Translations under genes and position numbers: made by a program
Origin: Enterobacter mori LMG 25706
Lineage (GTDB): Bacteria; Pseudomonadota; Gammaproteobacteria; Enterobacterales; Enterobacteriaceae
Direction: 5' to 3'
Assembly: GCF_000211415.1 (NCBI RefSeq)
Contig: NZ_GL890781.1
Span: 13,008 to 56,781 of the forward strand
DNA length: 43,774 bases
Shown: positions 1 through 8,554 of the stretch, in pieces
Layout: every line of letters begins with the position of its first letter
How positions within the stretch are numbered: the stretch's first letter is position 1
The notes under the pieces: generated by a model
What the model was told of the DNA's origin: nothing
Seen by the model: only the letters and a program-made list of their open reading frames with translations
Databases searched by the model: none

Positions 1-6
1 GAAAAC

Positions 7-903
7 TCACGCACGAAGCCGACCCGCCAGATGCACCGCCACGTCCACCCCGCTGCGCTCCAGCGAAATGGTTTCCCCTTCCCACGCAGCCTGACGCGTC
101 AGGCAGGTCCATATGCCGCCGGGCGGCATTTCAATCGCCAGCCGCGCTTCGCGTTCGTTAGCGGAAATCATCGCCTCCTGCCAGCGCACGGTTCGCGCCA
201 TGTTCATCGCCAGATCGTCGGCAATCTTTTCCGGCTGCCAGAGCACGCGGCCTGTACTGCCGCTCAGGTAGGCGCAGCGTGGACGAGCCAGCGTAACGGG
301 CTCAAACGCCGACGCCAGCTTTTTCGCCGGTTCCGCCAACAGCGCGCAGTGCGACGGCACGCTAACCGCCAGCCGCCTGGCCTTGCTCGCCCCTTTTGCC
401 AGCGCGCGTTCTGCCACCTGCGCCATCCCCTCATCGGTTCCGGCGATGACGATCTGCGTTTCGGCATTCAGGTTAGCAATATACGTTCCGGTACCCTCGA
501 TAAGCTGCTCCACCTGCGGCAGGGTCAGCCCCATAATCGCCGTCAGGCCGTAGCCGTGCGGGTACGCCTGCTCCATCAGGTCACCACGCAGCGCCACCAG
601 CCTCAGCGCGTCCGAAAAATCCAGCGCGCCCGCGATAACCGCCGCCGGATAAGCGCCGATGGACAGCCCGCTGACGATATCCGGCGTCACGCCGCGACGC
701 TCCAGCTCGCGCGCCCAGGCCACGCCTGAAATCAGGAGACACAGCTGAACCGCGCGGGTGTGAGTTAGCGAGGCTGCACTGTCCAGCGTATCGACTTCGC
801 TGCCCAGCACCTCGCGTGCCTGTGCAAGCTCCGTTCCCGGCAGGTTTTGCAGCATGCCTTCGTGCTGCGTACCCTGCCCCGGAAAGGTAAACAGTATTTT
901 CAT
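7..903 (-). CDS. mdcH: MdcH, malonyl-CoA:ACP transacylase of malonate decarboxylase
   Basis: 298 residues; last gene of the mdc cluster in view. It is an acyltransferase of the FabD fold that loads malonyl from malonyl-CoA onto the decarboxylase carrier protein MdcC to start the cycle (family knowledge). Visible motifs are the N-terminal FPGQGTQ and the nucleophile elbow G-L-S-I-G near residue 96, a variant of the FabD GHSLG. I chose the ATG at 901-903: it forms TGATG with the mdcG stop codon, giving tight translational coupling. A longer reading frame extends upstream but would only run through mdcG. The stop lies at 7-9, so the gene is complete. Function confidence is high from motifs plus operon position. 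Confidence 0.93.
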   Translation of the reverse strand: MKILFTFPGQGTQHEGMLQNLPGTELAQAREVLGSEVDTLDSAASLTHTRAVQLCLLISGVAWARELERRGVTPDIVSGLSIGAYPAAVIAGALDFSDALRLVALRGDLMEQAYPHGYGLTAIMGLTLPQVEQLIEGTGTYIANLNAETQIVIAGTDEGMAQVAERALAKGASKARRLAVSVPSHCALLAEPAKKLASAFEPVTLARPRCAYLSGSTGRVLWQPEKIADDLAMNMARTVRWQEAMISANEREARLAIEMPPGGIWTCLTRQAAWEGETISLERSGVDVAVHLAGRLRA

Positions 904-1520
904 CACTCCTCCCTGCGCCACGGATCCGCCACCAGGCGCGGTCCACATTGAGTTTTTAGCAGCGTTTTGCCGTCGCGCAGCCACTCCGCCAACGCAAAGC
1001 CCCCTTCGGGGGTATCGACCTGCGTATCCGCCCGACACAGTGCACGGCTCAGCTGCGACTGCCATGCGCTAAAAGCATCCGGGGAAATCGGCTCAGAGGC
1101 GCGGATCAGCAGATCAAGATCGCTGTCGGCATGGATCACCGGAATACCGGTCGCCAGCGCGTAGCCGGTGCTGCCGGCAATGCCCCACGTCCACGGCCAC
1201 GCCTGCTGAGCCAGCTGCAGCGCCACCTGAACCGGCGGCTGGGTCACAAAGGGCGAGCGCAGCAGATCGGCGGTGGCGCACAGGTCTTCAGGTGTCACCA
1301 CGCGCTGCACGTTTTCGGGCTTCACCCATCCGGCCGCCCGCTGGTCACGACGCAGGCCGCGCACGCCAACGGGAATACGGCCTTCATTATCAACATCACG
1401 CCGCACCACTGCCGGCAGGCCAATATGCCAGGCGGCCTCAACCCAGGATTCGGTGATGCCTTCCAGCGCGTCGCGCGCGGTAAGCCAGATGAGGTCGTGC
1501 GGGCGTAATGCTGTGGTCAT
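903..1520 (-). CDS. mdcG: MdcG, phosphoribosyl-dephospho-CoA transferase (holo-ACP synthase)
   Basis: 205 residues starting MTTALRPHDL. In the family it transfers the 2'-(5''-triphosphoribosyl)-3'-dephospho-CoA precursor made by MdcB onto the serine of apo-MdcC. The start at 1518-1520 lies two bases after the mdcF stop; the open frame continues 17 codons further upstream into mdcF, so the longer version is unlikely. The C-terminal stop overlaps the mdcH start. A D-S-D-L-D-L segment in the middle resembles a nucleotidyltransferase metal-binding Asp pair, consistent with the enzyme class. Assignment rests on this motif and on the canonical gene order after mdcF. Confidence 0.92.
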   Translation of the reverse strand: MTTALRPHDLIWLTARDALEGITESWVEAAWHIGLPAVVRRDVDNEGRIPVGVRGLRRDQRAAGWVKPENVQRVVTPEDLCATADLLRSPFVTQPPVQVALQLAQQAWPWTWGIAGSTGYALATGIPVIHADSDLDLLIRASEPISPDAFSAWQSQLSRALCRADTQVDTPEGGFALAEWLRDGKTLLKTQCGPRLVADPWRREE

Positions 1521-1522
1521 GA

Positions 1523-2482
1523 TTACATTCCTGAAGTCAGCGAGATAAACAGCGGAAGCGACAGGATACACAGTACGGAGCTTAACAGCAGCACGGCTTC
1601 AGCATCCGGCGACTGCACGCCAAAGCGGTTACCGAACACCACGCCGAAGAAGCCCGCGGAGAGCGCAATCATCAGGATAGCGGTAATCGCCACCGAGCCG
1701 TGCAGACCGAAGATCAGCACGATACCCCAGGCAATCGCGGGCTGAATCAGCAGCTTGGCGATGGTTGATGTAATCACCATGGTGTTGATCTGCAGCTTGC
1801 GGGCAGAGAGGATCACCCCGGTCAGGAACAGCGCCGCAGCGGTGGCGGACAGCCCCAGCGGTTTAATCGCCGCAAGCACCAGTTCCGGCATTTTGATGCC
1901 GATGGCGGAGAGAATCACGCCCAGCAGCGGACCCATCACGATCGGTTTTTTAATGGAACGCCACATCAGCACCGGCAGCATGGAGAGCGTCGAGCCGGAA
2001 TTATTCCCCTCGGCGCGCGCTTTCTCGCGCTCCAGGATCAGCAGGCAGAACGGGGTCATCAGCACCGAACCGCAGGCAATAGAGACCGCAACGGAAAGCG
2101 ACGTGGAAGATCCTTCACCCAGCACGCTGCCCAGAATCGGCAGGCCAAGCGCCGCGTAGTTCGGCAGGGCAACGGTAAGCGTCAGCACCGCCGCGTCCTG
2201 CGGGGATTTCTTAAAGATTTTGGTGGCAAGGAAGTAGATGACCGCATAGGTGATCCACATCGCCAGGGTCAGCACCAGGATCAGCGGCGACTGCGCCACG
2301 ATGCCGGTCCACGGCGTTTGCACGGTGGCGCTAAACAGCGCGGCAGGCAGTGCAAAATCCATCACGAAGATATTGAGCAGGGAAACGTTTTTGTTATCGA
2401 CCATCTTTGCCTTACCGGCCCAGAATCCCAGCAGCATGATGACGAAAATCGGTGCAAGAGCATGAACAATTACGTAAGTCAT
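1523..2482 (-). CDS. mdcF: MdcF, malonate transporter (auxin efflux carrier family)
   Basis: 319 residues, almost wholly hydrophobic, with about ten predicted membrane spans and the N-terminal pattern of the auxin efflux carrier (AEC) family. It likely imports malonate across the inner membrane. Its start at 2480-2482 has an AGGTGA ribosome site close upstream. It is separated from mdcE by about 128 bases holding a strong GC-rich hairpin, the only sizeable gap in the cluster; downstream it is nearly contiguous with mdcG. Substrate assignment comes from operon context; the AEC family alone would not specify malonate. Confidence 0.88.
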   Translation of the reverse strand: MTYVIVHALAPIFVIMLLGFWAGKAKMVDNKNVSLLNIFVMDFALPAALFSATVQTPWTGIVAQSPLILVLTLAMWITYAVIYFLATKIFKKSPQDAAVLTLTVALPNYAALGLPILGSVLGEGSSTSLSVAVSIACGSVLMTPFCLLILEREKARAEGNNSGSTLSMLPVLMWRSIKKPIVMGPLLGVILSAIGIKMPELVLAAIKPLGLSATAAALFLTGVILSARKLQINTMVITSTIAKLLIQPAIAWGIVLIFGLHGSVAITAILMIALSAGFFGVVFGNRFGVQSPDAEAVLLLSSVLCILSLPLFISLTSGM

Positions 2483-2538
2483 AAATCACCTGTAGTAAAA
2501 AAAGTTTTAGCACTGGTGCGATGTTTATTATTTTTCAG

Positions 2539-2589
2539 GATGCAGGCTCCCACGCGGGCGCAGCGGGCGCGCCCACGGGGGGTTGCATC
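2539..2589 (-). other. Nested GC-rich hairpin between mdcE and mdcF
   Basis: Outer arms are GATGCA (2539-2544) and TGCATC (2584-2589). An inner 8-bp stem pairs 2554-2561 with 2569-2576 around a 7-base loop (one G-T wobble). There is no T-run directly after it in the direction of transcription, so it looks less like a simple terminator than like an intercistronic RNA structure that could protect the upstream enzyme-subunit message or reduce readthrough. Function is inference. Confidence 0.55.
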
Positions 2590-2610
2590 TCTGGCAGGTC
2601 TCTTTTTTAC

Positions 2611-3414
2611 TTACCAGCTGGCTCGCATACGTTCGCGTACGAGCGCCGAGCTGCGGCGGTTGTCAGCACCCAGACGGTTTTTCAAGGTGATATCCTGACG
2701 TGCGTCACTGATGGCCTGCTGCAGGGTGGTTTTCACCTGTGCCAGATCGTTATCGGATGGGGCATCCGGGTTGCTGATGTCCAGCAGGTTAGAAAGCAGC
2801 CCCAGCGTGGCGTAGTTGCTGATGTCATACGCCATTGGTGGAATGGTTGCCGCCAGTTTTTCCAGCGCCTCCACGGTACGCAGCGTAATGCGCGCCGCAG
2901 ACTCTTTGCCCATCGCGTGGATCAGCACACCTTTGTCGTTAAAGGCAATCAGGCGGTTGGCCTGGTAGCCGTGCGCCAGAAACGCGCCGGACATCGCCTT
3001 GCCGACGATAAGCCCAATCACCGGATGACCGGCCAGGCGCGCGTTCGCATACGCGGCAGCGGCTCCCGCCAGTGCCTGATGGATACCAAAAGCCTCTTCG
3101 CGACGGCCATAGGCCTGGCTTGGGACGTCAATCACCGCCACAATTGGGCGTTTGACGGCTTTATCGGCATCCGCCGCGACGGTTTCGCTGACCACTTTCG
3201 CCAGCGTCCAGCCTTCCAGCAGACCGACTTCACCCTTCGCGGCGCGCGGGAAGTGGTTATTGGCATCCGGAACCACGGCCACAAAGCGCACCGCTTCGCC
3301 GTTAAGCTCGCCGTCTACCGCCTGCACGGACGGGCATAACCCTTCCACACGTTTTGCATTCGGGGCAAGAATGTCCAGCCAGAGTTCGCCACGGCTCATT
3401 GAGTTAGTCATCAT
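2611..3414 (-). CDS. mdcE: MdcE, gamma subunit (co-decarboxylase) of malonate decarboxylase
   Basis: 267 residues. It is the carboxyltransferase-like partner of MdcD; together they decarboxylate the malonyl thioester carried by MdcC to acetyl-S-ACP. The sequence has the crotonase/carboxyltransferase-style glycine-rich region (V-G-K-A-M-S-G-A-F) in the middle. The start is ambiguous: ATGATGA overlaps the mdcD stop. The GGAGG ribosome site lies only about 4-5 bases before the first ATG (3414) but 7-8 before the second (3411), so 3411 may be the real start. TAA stop at 2611-2613. Confidence 0.94.
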   Translation of the reverse strand: MMTNSMSRGELWLDILAPNAKRVEGLCPSVQAVDGELNGEAVRFVAVVPDANNHFPRAAKGEVGLLEGWTLAKVVSETVAADADKAVKRPIVAVIDVPSQAYGRREEAFGIHQALAGAAAAYANARLAGHPVIGLIVGKAMSGAFLAHGYQANRLIAFNDKGVLIHAMGKESAARITLRTVEALEKLAATIPPMAYDISNYATLGLLSNLLDISNPDAPSDNDLAQVKTTLQQAISDARQDITLKNRLGADNRRSSALVRERMRASW

Positions 3415-4244
3415 TTCACCTCCCGGGCAAAAAGCGCGTTAATCTGTTCGGCATCGGCCTGTTTGCGGGTGTCGAAATGGGTCAGACGGTTCAGGTAATC
3501 GTCGTAGTTATCGGTGCGGTGTTTCGCCGGTACGCCTTTCGCTATCGCCTCGTTCACCGCCGCTTTCACCGCGTTTACGCCGTCGCCTACCAGCGCATCC
3601 ACCAGACCGCTTTGATAACGCACTTCGCCGCCGGTCATGCTCCAGATAAACGGACGGTCGCGGGAGTCGTACTCTTCAATCCCCGCCTCCTGCTCGATAA
3701 CCTGCGGGCCGTTGAGGCCGAGACGCGCTTCACGGGTCACGATCAGGTAGCTGCACAGCGCCGCGGCGATGGACATCCCGCCGAAGCAGCCCACGGTCCC
3801 GGCAACAATCCCGACCACCGGGGTATACCGGCGCAGGTCAACAATCGCGGCGTGGATATCGGCAATCGCCGCCAGGCCGAGGTTAGCTTCCTGCAGACGC
3901 ACGCCGCCGGTTTCGAGGCACAGCACCGCCTGCGTCGGAATGCCGTTGCGGTTATCTTCTGCCGCCAGCTCCAGCGCCGCCGCCATTTTGGCGCCGGACA
4001 CTTCGCCCATGCTGCCGCCCTGGAACGCGCCTTCAATCGCGACGACGACCGCAGGCTGACCGTTGATGGTGCCTTTTGCGACGACCATGCCGTCATCGGC
4101 CTGCGGAACAATCCCCTGCGGCCCAAGCCACGGAGAGATAATGCCTTCAAACGGATCCAGCAGTTCGCGGTAGCTGCCGTCATCCAGCAGCGCCTGCGCG
4201 CGCTGGCGTGCTTTTAGTTCGATAAAGCTGCTGTCATTACGCAT
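3411..4244 (-). CDS. mdcD: MdcD, beta subunit of malonate decarboxylase
   Basis: 277 residues. It has the acetyl-CoA-carboxylase beta-like carboxyltransferase fold, with a central glycine-rich G-I-V-A-G-T-V-G-C-F-G-G segment that forms the oxyanion region in this family. It acts with MdcE to decarboxylate malonyl-S-MdcC. Its ATG (4242-4244) lies within the end of mdcC (8-base overlap), and its TGA overlaps the mdcE start. Such overlaps suit equimolar synthesis of complex subunits. Confidence 0.95.
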   Translation of the reverse strand: MRNDSSFIELKARQRAQALLDDGSYRELLDPFEGIISPWLGPQGIVPQADDGMVVAKGTINGQPAVVVAIEGAFQGGSMGEVSGAKMAAALELAAEDNRNGIPTQAVLCLETGGVRLQEANLGLAAIADIHAAIVDLRRYTPVVGIVAGTVGCFGGMSIAAALCSYLIVTREARLGLNGPQVIEQEAGIEEYDSRDRPFIWSMTGGEVRYQSGLVDALVGDGVNAVKAAVNEAIAKGVPAKHRTDNYDDYLNRLTHFDTRKQADAEQINALFAREVK

Positions 4245-4536
4245 GGCTCACCCCCTCAAAGACCTGTTCGATGCGAATGCGCGCCACGCCCGGCGTCGCG
4301 CCGAAGTCGTGGATGGTCAGTTTGCCTGCGGGCAGGCTGCTGACGGTGTGCAGACGGTTGAACAGCGCCTCCCAACGACCACGGCTGTTGTCGACTGAAG
4401 TGGTGATATCAACGGTTAAGGTCTGGCCCGGTTCGGCGGCGAACAACACCTCCATATCCCCGGAACCGACGACGCCTGCCAGCGCCCTGCCGCTTACTTC
4501 GCGGCTGGCGGGCACGGTCAATGTAATTTTTTCCAT
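4237..4536 (-). CDS. mdcC: MdcC, acyl carrier protein (delta subunit) of malonate decarboxylase
   Basis: 99 residues. It is the small carrier protein bearing the phosphoribosyl-dephospho-CoA prosthetic group. The attachment serine is visible as Ser25 in V-G-S-G-D-M-E, matching the position known for the Klebsiella protein. It lies between mdcB (about 9 bases upstream) and mdcD (overlapping). This carrier differs from phosphopantetheine ACPs: no D-S-L motif is present, as expected for the citrate-lyase/malonate-decarboxylase type. Confidence 0.95.
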   Translation of the reverse strand: MEKITLTVPASREVSGRALAGVVGSGDMEVLFAAEPGQTLTVDITTSVDNSRGRWEALFNRLHTVSSLPAGKLTIHDFGATPGVARIRIEQVFEGVSHA

Positions 4537-4545
4537 AACATCCTC

Positions 4546-5403
4546 TTAATGCTTTGAATAAGGCGTTTCGACGCGGTCGAGAAACAGCGTGGCGGCAAGC
4601 AGGTCGGCAGCGCCGCCCGGTGAAGCGTTGAGCGAGAGCATCTGGCGGTCTAAGCTCGCCAGCGCCTGCTGCCCTGAAAGCGTTGCGCATCCTCCGGCGT
4701 TCAGTACCCCACGAGCACCGTTCTGCATGGCGTCCAGTCCCTCCATTCCGGCGCGCGACAGCACGCAGGTGTCGGTGAGTGACGTCATGATCGCCATCAG
4801 CGCGTCGAGCCTCGCATGCGTTTCACTGCTGCCGTTGAGACGGCTGAGGCGAAGCTGCGGCAGCGCGCGCTGCATAACGTGCGGGAACGCCTGCTGCGCC
4901 TCTTCGCGTGCGCCCGGCACGCGGTAGCGGTGCGTGGCGCGCAGCCCTTTGCTGAACACTTTCGGCGCCGCATCGTCCGGGAGTTTCGCCAGCTGAGCGG
5001 CGGTATTCGCGACGGCCTGCGCAGTCGCCTCACCGCCCAGCATCGCCACCGCGCTCACCAGCAATCCCAGCGCCCAGATCGCACCACGGTGGGTATTAAC
5101 CCCGTCGGTGGCAGCCATCATCTGCTGCTCGCCTTCGCGGCCAAGACGGCCAACGGTTTGCCGAAGCGCAATGTCCGCCGGACGCTGCCAGCTCTGCTGC
5201 GCCAGCGCCTGAAACGTGGGGGTCAGGCTGTGCGCGGAGCGCTCCATCAGCGCAAGGGATAAATCGTGGTGCGCGCCGTTCCCCCGACTGTCCACCAGAC
5301 CGGGTTTCGGGCTTAAACGTGCTTCGTCAATCAGACACTGCGTGGCGGTTCGCGCCAGCCATTCGGCACCGCCTTCAACCTGAATCTGGGGCAGAAGTTT
5401 CAT
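4546..5403 (-). CDS. mdcB: MdcB, triphosphoribosyl-dephospho-CoA synthase
   Basis: 285 residues, related to CitG. It makes 2'-(5''-triphosphoribosyl)-3'-dephospho-CoA from ATP and dephospho-CoA, the precursor that MdcG attaches to MdcC. The family signature L-S-P-K-P-G-L-V-D near residue 33 is visible, followed by the conserved H-D region. The start codon overlaps the mdcA stop as TAATG, so the two are probably translationally coupled. Confidence 0.94.
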   Translation of the reverse strand: MKLLPQIQVEGGAEWLARTATQCLIDEARLSPKPGLVDSRGNGAHHDLSLALMERSAHSLTPTFQALAQQSWQRPADIALRQTVGRLGREGEQQMMAATDGVNTHRGAIWALGLLVSAVAMLGGEATAQAVANTAAQLAKLPDDAAPKVFSKGLRATHRYRVPGAREEAQQAFPHVMQRALPQLRLSRLNGSSETHARLDALMAIMTSLTDTCVLSRAGMEGLDAMQNGARGVLNAGGCATLSGQQALASLDRQMLSLNASPGGAADLLAATLFLDRVETPYSKH

Positions 5404-7058
5404 TACCAGCTCCGGAATTTCGCAGGTGGGTTATACAGACCGCCGGACCACTCAACGAGGTCAGACACGCTCCCGGCTGCCAGAAGAGAGCGGGTGGCGT
5501 CGGTGCGACGAATCCCCATATCTTCCGGATACACCACTTTGCCGCTCTGGCGCAGTTCCGCCACGCGTTTGGCGTCAACGCCCAGGCCGATATCGGTGAT
5601 CCCCGCGACGGCGGCAACCATGGCACGACGCTCTTCCAGATCTTTCGCCCGGTAGAGGTAGGCAATGCCCTCTTCCGTCAGCACGTGCGTCACGTCGTCG
5701 CCGTAAATCATCACCGGTGCCAGCGGCATGCCGGAGGCTTTCGCCACGTCGACGGCATCGAGTTTTTCCACGAAGGTCGGCTTCACGCCTGCCTGGAAGG
5801 TTTCCACCATCTGCACGACCAGCTTTTTACCGCGCTGCATCGGATCCGGCTCGGTGATCATGTTCAGCCAGGCCGGGGTCGCATGACGACGACCGTGCGG
5901 GTCATGGCCCATGTTTGGCGCACCGCCGAAGCCGGAAAGACGACCGCGGGTCACGGTTGAGGAGTTGGCGTAGCCGTCAACCTGCAGCGTAGAGCCGATG
6001 AACATATCCACCGCGTACTGGCCTGCCAGCTGGCAGAAGGCGCGGTTGGAACGCATGGAGCCATCGGCACCGGTAAAGAAGACATCAGGACGGGCGCGGA
6101 TGTACTCTTCCATCCCCAGCTCGCCGCCGAAGCAGTGCACGCTTTCCACCCAGCCGCTTTCAATGGCGGGGATCAACGTCGGATGCGGGTTCAGCGTCCA
6201 GTGTTTACAGATTTTGCCCTTCAGGCCGAGCTGTTCGCCGTAGGTGGGCAGCAGCAGCTCAATCGCCGCGGTGTTAAAGCCGATACCGTGGTTCAGGGAC
6301 TGCACCTGGTGTTCCGCATAGATGCCTTTGATCGCCATCATCGCCATCAGGATATGTTCCTGTTTGATCAGGCGCGGGTCGCGGGTGAACAGCGGTTCGA
6401 TAAAGAACGGCTTGTCCGCAACGACCACGTAGTCGATCCAGGAGCCCGGAATATCGACGCGCGGCAGATCGCACTCGTCGTCCACCAGCTCGTTCACCTG
6501 CGCGATGACGATGCCATCGTGGAACGCGGCGGCTTCCACCAGCGCCGGGGTATCTTCGGTACTCGCCCCGGTGTAGAGGTTGCCTTTGCGGTCGGCTTTA
6601 AAACCGGCAATCAGCGCCACGTTGGGGGACAGGTCGACGTAGAGGCGCGAGTAGAGTTCGATGTAGGTGTGAATTGCACCGATTTCGAGCTGACCGTCTT
6701 CCAGCAGCTGCGAGATACGCAGGCTCTGTGTCCCGGAGAAGGAGAAGTCCAGCTTGCGGGCGATGCCTTTTTCAAAGATATCGAGATGCTCGCTGCGGCC
6801 AACGCTCGGCATGATCATATGCAGGTCGTGAACGATTTGCGGGTTCACTTCAGCCAGCGAGCGGGAAAGGAAATCCGCCTGCTTCTGGTTGTTGCCTTCC
6901 AGCACAACTTTGTCGCCCGGAGCGATCAGTTTTTCCAGCATGGCGACAAGATCGCCGGTTGGCAGTACTTTGCCCTGCACCGGTACGGACGCCAGACGAC
7001 GCGCTTTCTCGCTGCGTCGTGTGTTCCATTGCCGGGTGGGTGTTTGCCCAGATAACAT
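5403..7058 (-). CDS. mdcA: MdcA, malonate decarboxylase alpha subunit (acetyl-S-ACP:malonate ACP transferase)
   Basis: 551 residues, the expected length. It exchanges acetyl on the carrier protein MdcC for malonate, closing the catalytic cycle. It is the first gene of the cluster. The start at 7056-7058 has a strong AGGAGG about 8 bases upstream. The glycine-rich F-G-G-A-P-N-M-G-H-D-P-H-G segment characteristic of the family is present in the C-terminal half. The divergent intergenic space to yheT presumably holds the promoter; the usual LysR regulator mdcR is not in this window and may lie beyond the left end. Confidence 0.95.
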   Translation of the reverse strand: MLSGQTPTRQWNTRRSEKARRLASVPVQGKVLPTGDLVAMLEKLIAPGDKVVLEGNNQKQADFLSRSLAEVNPQIVHDLHMIMPSVGRSEHLDIFEKGIARKLDFSFSGTQSLRISQLLEDGQLEIGAIHTYIELYSRLYVDLSPNVALIAGFKADRKGNLYTGASTEDTPALVEAAAFHDGIVIAQVNELVDDECDLPRVDIPGSWIDYVVVADKPFFIEPLFTRDPRLIKQEHILMAMMAIKGIYAEHQVQSLNHGIGFNTAAIELLLPTYGEQLGLKGKICKHWTLNPHPTLIPAIESGWVESVHCFGGELGMEEYIRARPDVFFTGADGSMRSNRAFCQLAGQYAVDMFIGSTLQVDGYANSSTVTRGRLSGFGGAPNMGHDPHGRRHATPAWLNMITEPDPMQRGKKLVVQMVETFQAGVKPTFVEKLDAVDVAKASGMPLAPVMIYGDDVTHVLTEEGIAYLYRAKDLEERRAMVAAVAGITDIGLGVDAKRVAELRQSGKVVYPEDMGIRRTDATRSLLAAGSVSDLVEWSGGLYNPPAKFRSW

Positions 7059-7190
7059 TATTAACCTCCTGATTCAGCACATCATTCTGATTTGCTTAAC
7101 GTTGAGTAAAGTCTGCGCTCTGGCGAGAAAGGCATCAATTAAGCGTAGAGCCGAATCATTAGCCTGAGAGTAATAATCAAGGTAAAGATT

Positions 7191-7206
7191 TGTGATCGGG
7201 ATCAGT
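7191..7206. promoter_or_regulatory. Possible CRP-like site between mdcA and yheT
   Basis: TGTGA-TCGGGA-TCAGT: the left half matches the CRP consensus exactly and the right half matches 3 of 5. It lies about 130 bases before mdcA and 80 before yheT, so either gene could be the target. One good half site can occur by chance, so this is a weak candidate. No clear LysR-type site was identified by eye. Confidence 0.3.
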
Positions 7207-7286
7207 TCATGGTTCGGAAATCCAGGCTAAACGGGGTACAATTCGGAAGGTATAGTAAATTTCTGACAAGAATCAGCATCGCCCTT

Positions 7287-8309
7287 ATGACCCAAATCAT
7301 TCCATCAGACTTCGACATTGCAGCCGAAGAGAGCGCAGAGTTCGTGCCCATGCGCGGCGTGGCTAACCCCCACCTGCAAACCATGCTGCCGCGCCTGATC
7401 CGCCGCAAGGTGCAGTTCACCCCGCACTGGCAGCGTCTGGATTTGCCGGACGGCGACTTTTTAGATCTCGCCTGGAGCGAAGCGCCGGAGCAAGCCCGAC
7501 ACAAACCTCGCCTGGTGGTGTTTCATGGTCTGGAAGGCAGCCTGCACAGTCCCTACGCCCACGGTTTAATCGAGGCGGCGAAAGCCCGCGGCTGGCTGGC
7601 GGTGGCGATGCATTTTCGCGGCTGCAGCGGCGAGCCGAATCGCCAGAAGCGCATTTACCATTCCGGCGAAACCGAAGACGGCACCTGGTTCTTACACTGG
7701 CTGAGAGATAATTTTGGCACGGTGCCAACGGCGGCGGTGGGCTATTCGCTGGGCGGCAATATGCTGGCCTGCCTGCTGGCGAAAGAAGGTGATGCCGTCC
7801 CGCTGGATGCCGCTGTTATTGTCTCCGCTCCCTTTATGCTCGAGCAGTGCAGCTACCATATGGAGAAAGGGTTTTCCCGCGTCTATCAGCGCTACCTGCT
7901 CAACCTGCTGAAGGCCAACGCCGCACGCAAGCTGAAGGCCTACCCTGATACCCTGCCGGTTAGCCTGCAGCAGCTCAAGCGCGTGAAGCGTCTGCGCGAG
8001 TTTGACGATCTGATTACCTCGAAGATCCACGGTTTTGCCGATGCGATTGACTATTACCGTCAGTGCAGCGCCATGCCGTTGTTGAATCAAATCACCACGC
8101 CGACGCTGATTATCCACGCCAAAGACGATCCGTTTATGGATCATCACTCCATTCCGGCGCCGGAGCATTTACCGGCTAACGTGCAGTATCAGCTCACCGA
8201 GTACGGCGGGCACGTCGGCTTTGTTGGCGGCACGCTACGCAGGCCGAAAATGTGGCTGGAAACCCGCATCCCTGACTGGCTCACCTCTTTTCTGGACGGT
8301 AAAAAATGA
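7287..8309 (+). CDS. yheT: YheT, alpha/beta-hydrolase (predicted esterase)
   Basis: 340 residues beginning [10 protein letters not shown], the same length as E. coli YheT. The fold is alpha/beta hydrolase: nucleophile elbow G-Y-S-L-G-G-N, an acidic residue in A-K-D-D-P-F-M-D, and the catalytic His in G-G-H-V-G-F. Physiological substrate is unknown. The frame is open 26 codons further upstream, but alignment to the family supports the ATG at 7287. Its TGA overlaps the yheU start (ATGA). In E. coli yheS precedes this gene; here the divergent mdc cluster does. Confidence 0.93.
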   Translation: MTQIIPSDFDIAAEESAEFVPMRGVANPHLQTMLPRLIRRKVQFTPHWQRLDLPDGDFLDLAWSEAPEQARHKPRLVVFHGLEGSLHSPYAHGLIEAAKARGWLAVAMHFRGCSGEPNRQKRIYHSGETEDGTWFLHWLRDNFGTVPTAAVGYSLGGNMLACLLAKEGDAVPLDAAVIVSAPFMLEQCSYHMEKGFSRVYQRYLLNLLKANAARKLKAYPDTLPVSLQQLKRVKRLREFDDLITSKIHGFADAIDYYRQCSAMPLLNQITTPTLIIHAKDDPFMDHHSIPAPEHLPANVQYQLTEYGGHVGFVGGTLRRPKMWLETRIPDWLTSFLDGKK

Positions 8310-8524
8310 TTATCCCCTGGCAGGATCTCGCTCCCGAAACGCTCGATAATCTGATTGAAAGCTTTGTATTACGTGAAGGCACCGATTATGGTGAACAAGA
8401 ACGTTCGCTCGAACAAAAGGTCAGCGATGTTAAGCGCCAGCTGAAAAGTGGCGACGTGGTGCTGGTGTGGTCCGAACTGCATGAGACGGTCAATATCATG
8501 CACCGCAACGCGTTTCACGGCTGA
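8306..8524 (+). CDS. yheU: YheU, small conserved protein (UPF0270)
   Basis: 72 residues, start ATG overlapping the yheT stop by four bases. It is a short acidic/polar protein of unknown function that is nearly always between yheT and prkB in enterobacteria. No membrane segment or cysteine motif is visible. Function not assigned. Confidence 0.9.
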   Translation: MIIPWQDLAPETLDNLIESFVLREGTDYGEQERSLEQKVSDVKRQLKSGDVVLVWSELHETVNIMHRNAFHG

Positions 8525-8554
8525 TCTGTAAACCTTTCCAGTCAGGGAGTTGCT

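Noticed and set aside
325..620. MdcH nucleophile motif G-L-S-I-G instead of G-H-S-L-G
   Set aside because: As far as I recall this variation is normal for the MdcH family and does not suggest loss of function.
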